Assembly (NCBI RefSeq): GCF_904846415.1
Contig: NZ_CAJHAR010000006.1
Location: 84,219-148,218 of the forward strand
DNA from: Psychrobacter piscatorii
GTDB lineage: Bacteria > Pseudomonadota > Gammaproteobacteria > Pseudomonadales > Moraxellaceae
Reading direction: 5' to 3'
DNA: 64,000 nt
Each line of letters begins with the position of its first letter. The first letter of the stretch is position 1. The position numbers and the translations under genes were made by a program. Of the stretch, positions 17,562-27,055 are shown one piece after another. The notes beneath the pieces are model-generated. The model was not told where the DNA came from. It saw only the letters and a list, made by a program, of their open reading frames with translations, and did no database searches.

Positions 17562-18230
17562 TTACTCTGGTTTTTCAATGATAAATGGACGGTAATAATT
17601 CGCCAAACGATTGAGCGAGTCATTTGGTAGATCAGGTAGTAGCTTGTTAAGCGCCATATTCATCCCTTTATCAATCGCAGATTTGGCAACTGGCACTGAT
17701 TTGCGTTTGATCATACCTAATTTTAACGTTTCAGCGTAGCGGCTGACGAAGTGGGTTAGTGTCGCGTCGTTCATAGTTTCGAGCGCTGTTTTAAACTTGG
17801 CTCTATCTACATGCTCTGGTGTGATAGCAGCAAAGCCTTCGACGATAGTTCTAGCATCTGTTTCTGACAATTTAAAACCAATACGTTTGACACCTGCATT
17901 ATCAATAAAAGTTGCCTGGTCTTTTAGAAAGTGAAAGCTTGGAAGCACTTCTTCGTTACTTTCTTTACCAAGTAAGATATTAAGCAGAGTATCGGTTGAG
18001 CGTTCTATCATGGTGACGATTTTACGCATCGCGGCTTGGCGTTCAGGATTGGGAATAATCTCGACCAAACCAACCAATAAATTGTCCGTCAGATCACGAG
18101 CTGTCTGATGAGTGAGCGCATCTCGGTAAGGGTAATAATCTACTTGCTCATTTGAAGCAACGACTTGTTCGGCCTCGCTGATTAATACTTTTAATTTATC
18201 TGAAGGTACGAATCCAAAATAATGTGCCAT
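17562..18230 (-). CDS. Hypothetical protein
   Basis: 222 residues, soluble and largely helical. There is no signal peptide or transmembrane segment and no motif I recognise (start MAHYFGFVPSDKLKVLI, end RLANYYRPFIIEKPE). It lies 92 bp upstream of hpt on the same strand, separated by nested inverted repeats. The upstream side is divergent from cstA. It is probably a conserved Moraxellaceae protein of unknown function. Confidence 0.6.
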   Translation of the reverse strand: MAHYFGFVPSDKLKVLISEAEQVVASNEQVDYYPYRDALTHQTARDLTDNLLVGLVEIIPNPERQAAMRKIVTMIERSTDTLLNILLGKESNEEVLPSFHFLKDQATFIDNAGVKRIGFKLSETDARTIVEGFAAITPEHVDRAKFKTALETMNDATLTHFVSRYAETLKLGMIKRKSVPVAKSAIDKGMNMALNKLLPDLPNDSLNRLANYYRPFIIEKPE

Positions 18231-18532
18231 TATGCTTCCTTTATTTGTTGTTTTTCATGTCTTACTTGCGTTACATTTGTCGTGAAATCGGTTACCATTT
18301 AACCAGAATTTGAAACAAAGATTCACCACGCTATATGCTAATTAGTGACGCACCATCATTGTGTAATGCGAAAATTTGTTGGCTAATATTCATCTCACAT
18401 GATTTTCACAATTTATTCGGTGACGGGTTATATGAATGACTCGCTGCACACTAATTTAGCATATTTTTTATATTTTCATTTAAAAAGCTTGAACTTATAA
18501 GACTACCTACTACTTGTCTAGGGAGAGATAAG
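18231..18532. promoter_or_regulatory. cstA upstream region
   Basis: 302 bp between divergent genes, AT-rich. GGGAGAGATAAG immediately before ATG 18533 is the cstA ribosome-binding site. I see no clear operator or riboswitch and cannot place a confident promoter. Confidence 0.3.
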
Positions 18533-20215
18533 ATGAATAGTGCTATTGTACTGATATTCGGCGTTGCTGCTATGCTTTGTGGCTACGTGTTTTACTCAAA
18601 ATTCATTGCTACCAAAATTTTAGCATTGGATAACAGTCGTCCCACGCCAGCGCATACGATGAAAGATGGGGTCGATTACGTTCCTACCAATAAATATGTA
18701 CTATGGGGACACCATTTTACTTCGGTGGCAGGCGCTGCACCGATTATTGGTCCCGCAATTGCGGTTATTTGGGGCTGGGTACCTGCCATCATTTGGGTGG
18801 TGCTCGGTACGATTTTTATGGCTGGTGTACATGATATGTCGGCCATTTGGGCAAGTATGCGTAATAGAGGTCAATCGATTGGCTCTATTGCGGGTACGGT
18901 CATGGGCACACGTGTCCGCAGTTTGATGATGGTTGTGATTTTCTTATTACTATTGATGGTCAACGCGGTGTTTGGTGTTGCTATTGCTAATATGATGATA
19001 AAAACGCCATCCGCTGTATTGCCTGTTTGGGGCGCCTTGGTGGTTGCCTTTATCATCGGTCAGTGTATTTATCGCTACAAGATGAATTTGGTTTGGGTAT
19101 CTATTATCGGGGTAAGCGCTTTGTACGGGCTGATCTATCTTGGCCCTATGTTCCCAATTGTGTTACCTGAGACTGTGATGGGCTTACCTGATAACGCTGT
19201 ATGGATTCTTATTTTATTCGCCTATGCAGCGATTGCTTCGTTGTTGCCCGTATGGATGCTGCTTCAACCTCGCGATTATATTAATGGTTTGCAGTTGTTC
19301 GTTGGTTTAATTCTATTGTACGCAGCTATCTTTATCGGTACGCCGAATATTGTCGCGCCAGCAATAAACACAGCACTGCCGGTTGGCACGCCATCACTGA
19401 TGCCGCTGTTGTTTGTGACGATTGCTTGTGGGGCTATATCAGGATTCCACGGATTGGTCGCGACAGGGACGACGTCTAAGCAGATTGACAAAGAAGAAGA
19501 TGCGCGTTTCGTTGGTTATTTTGGTGCGCTAGGCGAAGGTATGCTAGCACTCGGCGCGATTCTAGCGGCAACCGCAGGTTTTGCTACTCTTGGTGATTGG
19601 CAAGCGGTTTATCAAAAATTTGGCGACGGTTCTATCGGTGCCTTCATTGACGGTGGTGCGACCATATTAAACGCAGGTGTTGGTATCGACATGGTACTAT
19701 CCCAGACGATGCTTACGGTCATGGCTGCATTATTTGCAGGTACAACCATGGATACTGGTGTACGCCTGCAACGCTATATTTTCCAAGAGTTTGGTGAGTT
19801 TTATAACCTGCCAGTCCTGAATAAAAGCGTGGTTGCAACATTACTTGCTGTCGGCAGCTGCTTGCTATTAGCATTCGGTGCCGGTGGTATTGATGGTGCT
19901 GGTGGTATGATTATCTGGCCACTATTTGGTACGACTAACCAGCTAATGGCGGCGTTAACACTAATGATCGTAACGGTTATCTTGTTACGTAAAGGCAAAC
20001 CAGTTTGGTACACTTTAGCGCCATTGACGTTCTTGCTGGTCATGACGGTATTTGCATTATTGATCCAGCTAAAAACCTTCTTCACTGATGGTAATTGGCT
20101 GCTTATCATTATGGATATCATTATCTTGATAGCAACCATCTTAGTAACGTTTGAGAGTCTGTCTGTATTACGCAAAGAGTGGTCGATACACAAAGGCAAA
20201 AGCGGTGACATTTAA
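18533..20215 (+). CDS. cstA: CstA-family peptide/pyruvate-type transporter (short form)
   Basis: 560 residues with about 14-16 transmembrane helices. The N-terminal CstA signature is present: DNSRPTPAHTMKDGVDYVPT, then GHHFTSVAGAAPIIGPAIAV and GVHDMSAIWASMRNRGQSIG, and later GFHGLVATGTTSKQID. CstA-family carriers import peptides or pyruvate during carbon limitation. It is shorter than E. coli CstA (701), lacking most of the C-terminal extension. It is followed after a terminator by cory-CC-star and an ArsA-like ATPase. The actual substrate is unknown. Confidence 0.88.
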   Translation: MNSAIVLIFGVAAMLCGYVFYSKFIATKILALDNSRPTPAHTMKDGVDYVPTNKYVLWGHHFTSVAGAAPIIGPAIAVIWGWVPAIIWVVLGTIFMAGVHDMSAIWASMRNRGQSIGSIAGTVMGTRVRSLMMVVIFLLLLMVNAVFGVAIANMMIKTPSAVLPVWGALVVAFIIGQCIYRYKMNLVWVSIIGVSALYGLIYLGPMFPIVLPETVMGLPDNAVWILILFAYAAIASLLPVWMLLQPRDYINGLQLFVGLILLYAAIFIGTPNIVAPAINTALPVGTPSLMPLLFVTIACGAISGFHGLVATGTTSKQIDKEEDARFVGYFGALGEGMLALGAILAATAGFATLGDWQAVYQKFGDGSIGAFIDGGATILNAGVGIDMVLSQTMLTVMAALFAGTTMDTGVRLQRYIFQEFGEFYNLPVLNKSVVATLLAVGSCLLLAFGAGGIDGAGGMIIWPLFGTTNQLMAALTLMIVTVILLRKGKPVWYTLAPLTFLLVMTVFALLIQLKTFFTDGNWLLIIMDIIILIATILVTFESLSVLRKEWSIHKGKSGDI

Positions 20216-20246
20216 ACGCTAAACCATACTAAATATTTATCAACTC

Positions 20247-20278
20247 AAAAACGCTGGCAGCAATTGCTGGCGTTTTTT
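20247..20278 (+). terminator. Terminator-like hairpin after cstA
   Basis: AACGC...GCGTT arms around a perfect CAGCAATTGCTG palindrome, with a 3-nt bulge, followed by TTTTTT. It partly separates cstA from the cory-CC-star gene. Confidence 0.65.
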
Positions 20279-20330
20279 GTATCATATAGGCATGATAGAT
20301 AAGAAAAACAGGAAGAGGGATGAGTAAATT

Positions 20331-20633
20331 ATGGACAATAATGGTACGTCAAACGAGCGAGAATTAACTGAAAACGTCCAACCATGGTGGCAACGGTTTG
20401 TGGCTGGGTTAAATGAGTTTTATCATGCACCTTATCGCCAAACGATGGCACGTGCTGCCCGTGATGAAGAAGATTTTTTTATGCTGCTTATGTTTGCTGA
20501 AAGCTTAGGCATTGATAATCCTGCCAGCTTTTATACCTTAGAGTTGCAACCATTATTTTTAGAAAACTTCCACGAATGGCACACACGCATGGGTATGGAT
20601 AGATGTCCGTTTGACCATGTTGGCTGCTGCTAA
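20331..20633 (+). CDS. cory-CC-star protein
   Basis: 100 residues, acidic, soluble. The C-terminus ends RCPFDHVGCC-stop, the terminal double cysteine that gives the cory-CC-star family its name, preceded by WHTRMGMD. Members are small proteins of unknown function. The next gene, 52 bp on, is an ArsA-like ATPase and cstA lies just upstream; I recall that association in other proteobacteria. The terminal Cys pair plus Cys91 could bind metal or form a disulfide (inference). Confidence 0.85.
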   Translation: MDNNGTSNERELTENVQPWWQRFVAGLNEFYHAPYRQTMARAARDEEDFFMLLMFAESLGIDNPASFYTLELQPLFLENFHEWHTRMGMDRCPFDHVGCC

Positions 20634-20685
20634 TCGTTTGTTTATGATGGAAAAATAAGAATAATATAAGAAATGAGATAAAAAT

Positions 20686-21711
20686 ATGGCATTACATCCT
20701 CTACATACATTAGTAGAACAACTAAAAGCACAACCGATTATATTTATCGGCGGTAAGGGCGGTGTGGGGAAAACCACCACTGCCGCCGCACTTGCCAGCT
20801 ATTACGCAAGCCAGCAGCAAAAGACGCTGATTGTCTCAACGGATCCAGCACACAGCTTGGGCGACGTATTAAATACCCAGCTTAATAACGCAAAAACAGC
20901 AATCTCACCTTATCTAGATGCTATTGAGCTAAATCCTGATGTAATCGTTGACGAGCATTTTGCTCAAGTTGAGCGTACGATTAAATCCTATGCCAATCCA
21001 GATATGATGCCCAAAATTCGTGAGCACCTGAGGCTATCAAAATCAGCGCCTGGCGCCCAAGAAGCGGCGATGCTCGAATCTATGTGTCAGCATTTGGTCG
21101 AAGCAGCAGATGCAGGCTATGAGCATATTATCTTTGACACGGCACCGACAGGGCATACGCTACGGTTACTAGTACTACCAGAGATGATGGGCGCGTGGAC
21201 AGATGGATTACTTGCTCAGCAGCGACGGCAAGCCAAGCTACGCTCAGTAGCGACGCATTTGGACAGTCACAATCAAAAAAGCAGTCAAACGGATAGCGCT
21301 CAAAAGAACGATGTCGCCAATCCGTTTGCCGCAAAAAAGTCTGATCGCTGGGAGCAAGCAGTATCCGTACTAGAAAAGCGTAAAGAGCTGTTTCGCCAAG
21401 CAGGACTATTGTTGCATGATCGTACACAAACAGCGATTGTGCTAGTCATGACGGCTGACGTGTTGCCGCTGGCTGAGACTACACGAGCTATCGAGCAGCT
21501 AGAAAACAGCAAGCTCACGCCAGCAGCAATAGTCATCAATCAGTTGATAACACCGACTCAGTCAGATGAGTTTTGGCGCCGCCGTGCTGAGCGCCAGCAG
21601 CAATTGATGCAAGATATTGAAGAGAACTTTTTCAAATATCCCTTGTATCCAATTTATCTGCAGCAAACAGACGTGCGTGGCACGGAGGCATTAAGCGCGC
21701 TGCTAGAATAA
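20686..21711 (+). CDS. ArsA/GET3-family ATPase
   Basis: 341 residues. Deviant Walker A GGKGGVGKTTTAAALA (about 22-37), then VSTDPAHSLGDVLN and FDTAPTGHTLRLL (switch regions), all typical of the ArsA/Get3 class. There is a single ATPase half, unlike tandem ArsA. No arsB, arsC or arsR is nearby, so arsenite export is unlikely. Partnership with the small cory-CC-star protein 52 bp upstream and cstA is suggested by context. About 200-225 is a polar loop. Confidence 0.85.
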   Translation: MALHPLHTLVEQLKAQPIIFIGGKGGVGKTTTAAALASYYASQQQKTLIVSTDPAHSLGDVLNTQLNNAKTAISPYLDAIELNPDVIVDEHFAQVERTIKSYANPDMMPKIREHLRLSKSAPGAQEAAMLESMCQHLVEAADAGYEHIIFDTAPTGHTLRLLVLPEMMGAWTDGLLAQQRRQAKLRSVATHLDSHNQKSSQTDSAQKNDVANPFAAKKSDRWEQAVSVLEKRKELFRQAGLLLHDRTQTAIVLVMTADVLPLAETTRAIEQLENSKLTPAAIVINQLITPTQSDEFWRRRAERQQQLMQDIEENFFKYPLYPIYLQQTDVRGTEALSALLE

Positions 21712-21726
21712 ATGTATAGTAAATAA

Positions 21727-23409
21727 TTAAGACTCACGCTTGTAGGACTGTAATTTGCCCGACAGCGACCATGCCATATCTGCACGCAGCAGCTGTGCCT
21801 GTTCAGACTTACCACTACTAAGTGATGACCACTGCGGTTTGCCGCGAGCCTTTTTTAGCTCACTGGGTAATTTATGCGCAGGCCATACGGTAATTGGATG
21901 GTTCTCTTCATCGGCATTGTTATTGCTATGGTCACTGCCATCATTTGACAATGTCTCAAGGCTATTTTTTTCGCCTCTGTATAATAGTTGAGTGGCGTCT
22001 GTCGCAGCATGACCGCGATGGCGTAGGGCAGTGAGTAAGTCGATCGCTCGTGTTGCTAGCAATGTCAACGTCGCAGGATCGATATACAAGCGTTTTACCC
22101 CAGTAATCCTATCTGCAATACTACTGGTATTAGATAGTAACCCGCCTGCGATACCACCTATTGCGGCGCCCAATCCCAATGTCGTACCTAGCGCTGCTGC
22201 ATCAATACCCAACCCTAACAGCGCGCCTGCTGCTGCACCAGAAGTGGTGCGGATACCGTAACTTTTGAGTAGTTCAGGATCAAACGGGTCTTGCTGATAG
22301 GCTTGTAATTCAAGCGGGGTGACTGCGACTGCATTATCATAGAACTTATATAAATTAAGTAAATTGTGCTGCATCGCACGCTCACTTTGTCTAACCGCTT
22401 CCTGCATTTGCGCTAATACAGGCATCGGGTCGTCATCTTCATTAATCTCGCGTACAAAAGAAGCAACATTCAATAAAAAGTCAGCAATGATAATATTAGC
22501 TTCATCATACAACTGCGCCCAATCTTCAGTCCGGCGCTGCATCAATTGCTCAAGCATCTCAGAATGAGTGAGCATGGTCGCTAAGTTTTGCCAAAGATGC
22601 ATCTCATCTTCAAATTCAAAAGCAACGGAATCAAAGCGTGTGGAAATATGTAGATTGCGTCTTGCCAGCATGGTTTGCCAATCATCAATATTGGCATTCT
22701 GACTGTCGGTAAAATTAAATACAGGCATCACCGGAATGGCTGCCCACGATAAAATCGCTAGCTCATCTTTATACTTGCCCAATACTGGCTCACGAGCGTC
22801 TACCACATAGATGGCCATATCGCTTGCCAGCAGCTGACGAATCACTTTTGCTTCTTGGCTATAATCATAGCTGTCTAAAACACCGCTATCTGCACCTTGA
22901 GCGACATCTGCCGCCAAAAACTGCTGCAAGCGTTCAATACCATCACGGCGACTGGCGGTGTTGTCCTCAAGCCAATCCATGAGTCCTGATGCGTCCTCCA
23001 ATCCTGGTGTGTCGTATAGAGCTACTAGCACCTCGCCAGTTTGACTGTCTGTCAGCTGTGCTTGCTCGACATGACGTGTGGTCGCCGCTTCGTTTTTGAC
23101 TTCACCAAAATAGACATCCCTCAATAAGGTGCGCAATATAGAGGTCTTACCAGTATTGGTGTGACCCACGACGGCCAATTTGAGCGCCTCACCACTGGCG
23201 ATGGTTTTTTTTGTCACATTTGCGCTGGTGGCTGGCGGTACTGATTCAGTTGATATAGATTGATTATCATGAGTCACCTTAGACTGAGAGGCCGTTGTTG
23301 ATTGCGAGGTATTGGCGTTATTATTTGAATCACTGGGCAACGCCTTGTCTGCAAAAAGACCAACAGGCTTATTATTCTCGTAATTTTCTTTTTTATTGTC
23401 ATTATTCAT
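21727..23409 (-). CDS. DUF3482-type membrane-associated GTPase
   Basis: 560 residues. An N-terminal polar tail (1-70) precedes a Ras-like G domain with P-loop GHTNTGKTS (82-90), TTRHVEQAQL (switch I) and YDTPGLED (G3). The C-terminal region has a glycine-rich hydrophobic stretch (about 395-430) with two likely membrane-inserting helices, as in DUF3482 proteins. These are usually encoded directly beside a DUF2868 protein. Here the DUF2868 gene lies at 24635-26035, separated by a hydroxylase gene. Cellular role unknown. Confidence 0.8.
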   Translation of the reverse strand: MNNDNKKENYENNKPVGLFADKALPSDSNNNANTSQSTTASQSKVTHDNQSISTESVPPATSANVTKKTIASGEALKLAVVGHTNTGKTSILRTLLRDVYFGEVKNEAATTRHVEQAQLTDSQTGEVLVALYDTPGLEDASGLMDWLEDNTASRRDGIERLQQFLAADVAQGADSGVLDSYDYSQEAKVIRQLLASDMAIYVVDAREPVLGKYKDELAILSWAAIPVMPVFNFTDSQNANIDDWQTMLARRNLHISTRFDSVAFEFEDEMHLWQNLATMLTHSEMLEQLMQRRTEDWAQLYDEANIIIADFLLNVASFVREINEDDDPMPVLAQMQEAVRQSERAMQHNLLNLYKFYDNAVAVTPLELQAYQQDPFDPELLKSYGIRTTSGAAAGALLGLGIDAAALGTTLGLGAAIGGIAGGLLSNTSSIADRITGVKRLYIDPATLTLLATRAIDLLTALRHRGHAATDATQLLYRGEKNSLETLSNDGSDHSNNNADEENHPITVWPAHKLPSELKKARGKPQWSSLSSGKSEQAQLLRADMAWSLSGKLQSYKRES

Positions 23410-23537
23410 AGTTGCGTCTTATTGTTATTGATGATCAAATTACTGTAGCCATGTATTGTAAAACAAATCTGGTCGCGTGTTGGTTATGGATGCGTAGTGT
23501 TCATATCGTAAACCATGTTTTACGTATCCATGATACG

Positions 23538-24512
23538 CTATGAGATTGCCGTAGGTGGGCGCAGCAGTACCTTAATTTTTTTCTTAAACCCCTTGGCACG
23601 AAAAAATCGTTGCCACATACGGTAAAAAACGCCGAATATCAGGCTGATGATATTGTCATGGCTGGCTTCACCAACCGCACCGTATTTAACGGGGTTATTG
23701 ACCGTGTCTTCTTCTACATAAGTGCCAAACCAACGATCAAAAATAATGAGAACACCGCCATAATTTTGGTCAATATATTCACTATTGGTACCATGATGGG
23801 CGCGGTGGTTGGATGGGGTGTCAAAGATATACTCAACCCATTTTGGAAATTTCCCCACCGTCTCGGTATGGATAAAGAACTGGTAAATCAAATCTAAGGC
23901 ATAAAAGAAAAACACCCAGACAGGATGCACACCCAGCAGCATTAATGGGACAAAGAACAACCACCAGCCTGTCACCGAGTACAGCAGACTTTGGCGCATC
24001 GCGGTGGATAGATTCATCTTATCATCTGAATGGTGCACGACATGCGCTGACCAAAACCAATTCATGCGGTGTGAGGCACGATGGAACCAGTAATAGCTGA
24101 ACTCAACGGCGACAAATATGGGTATGGCCGTCAGCCATGTCACCTCAATAGTGAATAGTCGGTATTGATATAGCCATAAGCAAATAGGCAGCACAATAAG
24201 TGCTTGGACAATCAATTCAAACCCGAGATAAGAGCCTCCCAAGCTAAAATTGGTCATCGCACGGCGCCAGCTAAAGCTTTCATTTTTCCCACGCTTAGAC
24301 TGATAGAACCACTCTGCCAAAAATAATAAGAAAAATGGGCCACCAGCCAGCGGTAACAGCCATTCTTGCCAGTGAGCAGGTAAGATACTTGCCAGCATTG
24401 GCTGCCATGACTCGGGTGCAGCGGTTAATATACTTTGGTTTAATGCTTCTTTGTAATTATCCAATATCTGATCATACTCACCTGATGTTAAGAGGGTGTT
24501 GTCTGTTGACAT
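23538..24512 (-). CDS. Sterol desaturase / fatty acid hydroxylase family protein
   Basis: 324 residues, integral membrane with about four to five helices. The di-iron histidine motifs are readable: HRASH, HVVHH and NHRAHH, with a further His in the C-terminal part. Enzymes of this class hydroxylate or desaturate lipids. AGGAG sits 6 nt before ATG 24512. It lies between the DUF3482 and DUF2868 genes on the same strand. Substrate cannot be read from sequence; bacterial homologues commonly act on membrane lipids. Confidence 0.85.
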   Translation of the reverse strand: MSTDNTLLTSGEYDQILDNYKEALNQSILTAAPESWQPMLASILPAHWQEWLLPLAGGPFFLLFLAEWFYQSKRGKNESFSWRRAMTNFSLGGSYLGFELIVQALIVLPICLWLYQYRLFTIEVTWLTAIPIFVAVEFSYYWFHRASHRMNWFWSAHVVHHSDDKMNLSTAMRQSLLYSVTGWWLFFVPLMLLGVHPVWVFFFYALDLIYQFFIHTETVGKFPKWVEYIFDTPSNHRAHHGTNSEYIDQNYGGVLIIFDRWFGTYVEEDTVNNPVKYGAVGEASHDNIISLIFGVFYRMWQRFFRAKGFKKKIKVLLRPPTAIS

Positions 24513-24634
24513 ATTTGGCTCCTAGCCACTATAAAACATCCTTGTTATCCAAGAGATAACTATTTTTCTATATTACTGGTTTATTTTGTCCTTTTTATAA
24601 AAATAATTATTATTAAGTATCGCATTCGAAAATT

Positions 24635-26035
24635 TTAATAATCAATATCCACCAAGCCAATTTTTCGCGCAGAGAGCGCTGTTTGCCACTGCTGATAGCG
24701 AACGGCTTGTTTATCTACTGGTTCATCATCCGTACGAGCGTCAGTCAAGCCAGCAGAAGGGGTGGTATCACTGAGCAGCTGTACAATAAGACCATTTTTT
24801 GCATGAGCGGCGATTTGATCAAGTTTGCGTAGCGTACCGCGGTCAGGCAGTGCTTTGCTATGAATACCTAATAGGACTTGTACAGGGTGCTCATCTAAGT
24901 AGTTTTTGAGCCGTGCCATGTCCTCACGGTCATCGATAATACCAAAATTCTCAACCTCACTTGATTGTTGAAAACCATGATGACTGCCATCAAGCCCTGA
25001 CTGCCACCATTTATCCTGATTTGAAGGATATTCAAGCAAGGCGACCAGTTTTTTACCGGCGCTAACGGTCGCTTTGGGCGCGACAGGTGCGGGCGCTTCC
25101 GTAAAGTCATCTGCATCGACCACATGGCGCTGCCAAAAGTTTATTATCTTCTGATAATATGGTTGCTTGATATCTAATCGCATCTTTTTGCGGCGGAACA
25201 TCAAGGCACAAAATACCCACGCTATCGCGCGCGGGACAATACCGTACATCAGCAAGCTACCGACTAGCAATCCTGCCCACTGCCGAGCGACAGACAGTGG
25301 CATCGTTTCTGTTACCAGCCTGCTTTGTGCAATCGCTGTACTATCCGGCACATCAAAACCAACCATGCTTGGTAGCCAGCCGAGTATTTGCGTTAAGCTC
25401 ACAAGTGCTTGATCAGAGAGTAGGGTCGACTCCCAGCTAAAGCTATACTGACGTACGATCAATAAAAATATAATGGCAAGCAGCATACCGGTCAATGTCG
25501 CAAGCCATAACTGATGGCTAAATCTGCCTAAATACCAACGCATACCGCTATGCTGTAATTGGCGCTCATACAGATCGACGGCCGCCTTGGTCACATCGTC
25601 TTTACCACGTATCAGGTAACTTGGACTGACAAAGCTCGCAAACCAACTAGGCGCTTGCTGGTCTCGATTGATAAGTGTCATCACCAGCCAACCGCCAAGC
25701 ATAATAGTATGAAAACCAAGCAAGCAGACCAACACATAAAAGAAGTTCACCACATTAGACTGCAATAGCGTAAACAATCCCAAAAATCCCGAAATACACC
25801 ACACCACGCTCATGACAATCATGATGCCTTTGATGCGACCGTCTATTTTGCCCAGTACCCGCGCAAGTGCACCATTGCTATCTATCCGTGAGGCCCGTCG
25901 ATGTAGCTTTTGGATAGGCGTGCCATCCTCACTCTGTAGCTTTTCCGTGATTAGTAACGGGTCAGTGGCAAAGATGTGCTGATCGGTCTCTAAAGCACGT
26001 ACCAGCTCGGTCAGTTGGTCTTGGGGTGATAGCAT
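24635..26035 (-). CDS. DUF2868 membrane protein
   Basis: About 466 residues from ATG 26035; a TTG 30 bp upstream has no ribosome-binding site and is not used here. There are two pairs of transmembrane helices (GIMIVMSVVWCISGFLGLF, then VNFFYVLVCLLGFHTIML; later LATLTGMLLAIIFLLIV and WAGLLVGSLLMYGIVP) and a cytoplasmic C-terminal domain. The order matches DUF2868 proteins, the usual neighbours of DUF3482 GTPases. The pair probably forms a membrane complex of unknown function. Confidence 0.7.
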   Translation of the reverse strand: MLSPQDQLTELVRALETDQHIFATDPLLITEKLQSEDGTPIQKLHRRASRIDSNGALARVLGKIDGRIKGIMIVMSVVWCISGFLGLFTLLQSNVVNFFYVLVCLLGFHTIMLGGWLVMTLINRDQQAPSWFASFVSPSYLIRGKDDVTKAAVDLYERQLQHSGMRWYLGRFSHQLWLATLTGMLLAIIFLLIVRQYSFSWESTLLSDQALVSLTQILGWLPSMVGFDVPDSTAIAQSRLVTETMPLSVARQWAGLLVGSLLMYGIVPRAIAWVFCALMFRRKKMRLDIKQPYYQKIINFWQRHVVDADDFTEAPAPVAPKATVSAGKKLVALLEYPSNQDKWWQSGLDGSHHGFQQSSEVENFGIIDDREDMARLKNYLDEHPVQVLLGIHSKALPDRGTLRKLDQIAAHAKNGLIVQLLSDTTPSAGLTDARTDDEPVDKQAVRYQQWQTALSARKIGLVDIDY

Positions 26036-26239
26036 AAGGCGCTGATATCCGTATAAGAACGTCAATAGAAGTAATGGAAAGCAAAAAACGCGGGTTTAAT
26101 CGCTAAAAATTATTGTAGCGTATATGGAATGAGAATAATGTCTATTATTTTTATCATAGCAAACGCTCGTAAAATCAGCCAAAATGAATAAACAAACCAA
26201 CACGAGCTAAGAGCTGTATAAAAAAAGGGAAGGTGGCAT

Positions 26240-27031
26240 ATGAACAACGACATGAATAATAAAACCTATCTTATCATCGGCGGAACGGGCGGTATTGGTC
26301 AGGCTATGGTCAAGCAGCTGGTACAAGAGTTAGCTGCCGATCAAACTGACGGCGCATCTGCTAAAAGTCATAGCACACAAGTATTCGCCACTTATCATCG
26401 CAGTGAGCCGAACTTTGAATCAGAAAACCTACACTGGTTGCCCATGAATATCAGTGCTGAGGACAGCATCAAAAAAGCGGTCGACACCATCAAGCAGACA
26501 GTGGATCATGTAGATTGGATGATCAACTGCGTAGGATTACTACATACAGAGGCTGCGCAACCAGAGAAGGCGTTGCGGCAGATTGAAACGGAGTTCTTTT
26601 TACAGAATATGCAAATCAATGCACTAGCAAGCTTGCTCATAGCCAAGCATATCAAACCTTTGCTCGCCAAAGCTGAGCGTAGCGCTGAACATCCAGCAAT
26701 TTTTGCGACCATATCAGCCCGAGTCGGTAGCATCACGGACAACCAACTAGGCGGCTGGTATAGCTATAGAATGAGTAAGGCGGCGCTCAATATGGGGATG
26801 AAAAACTTGAGTATAGAATGGGGCCGATCACTCAAAGACGTGTGCGTAGTCGTCATGCAACCGGGCACCGTGAATACCCAATTGTCCGCGCCTTTTCAAG
26901 GCAATGTCGCTGAAGGACATCTATTCTCGCCAGCGTATAGCGCTAAATGTTTATTGGAAGTGCTATCAGGGATGACGGCTGCCCAATCAGGTAGTTTTGT
27001 CGATTGGGCAGGAGAGTCGATACCTTGGTAG
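26240..27031 (+). CDS. SDR-family NAD(P)-dependent oxidoreductase
   Basis: 263 residues. Rossmann fold with the nucleotide motif GGTGGIGQAM (about 15-24), NCVGLLH and the catalytic YSYRMSKAAL (Tyr-x3-Lys). Upstream TISARVGSI supplies the Ser. The pattern is closest to CsgA/C-factor-like SDRs. AAGGTGG lies 6 nt before ATG 26240. It converges on prpD with a 24-bp gap. Substrate unknown. Confidence 0.88.
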   Translation: MNNDMNNKTYLIIGGTGGIGQAMVKQLVQELAADQTDGASAKSHSTQVFATYHRSEPNFESENLHWLPMNISAEDSIKKAVDTIKQTVDHVDWMINCVGLLHTEAAQPEKALRQIETEFFLQNMQINALASLLIAKHIKPLLAKAERSAEHPAIFATISARVGSITDNQLGGWYSYRMSKAALNMGMKNLSIEWGRSLKDVCVVVMQPGTVNTQLSAPFQGNVAEGHLFSPAYSAKCLLEVLSGMTAAQSGSFVDWAGESIPW

Positions 27032-27055
27032 TAAATATATCAACAGAATGAGACG

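Noticed and set aside
20686..21711. Arsenite-efflux ATPase ArsA
   Set aside because: Only one ATPase half and no ars genes nearby; cory-CC-star linkage points to a different role.
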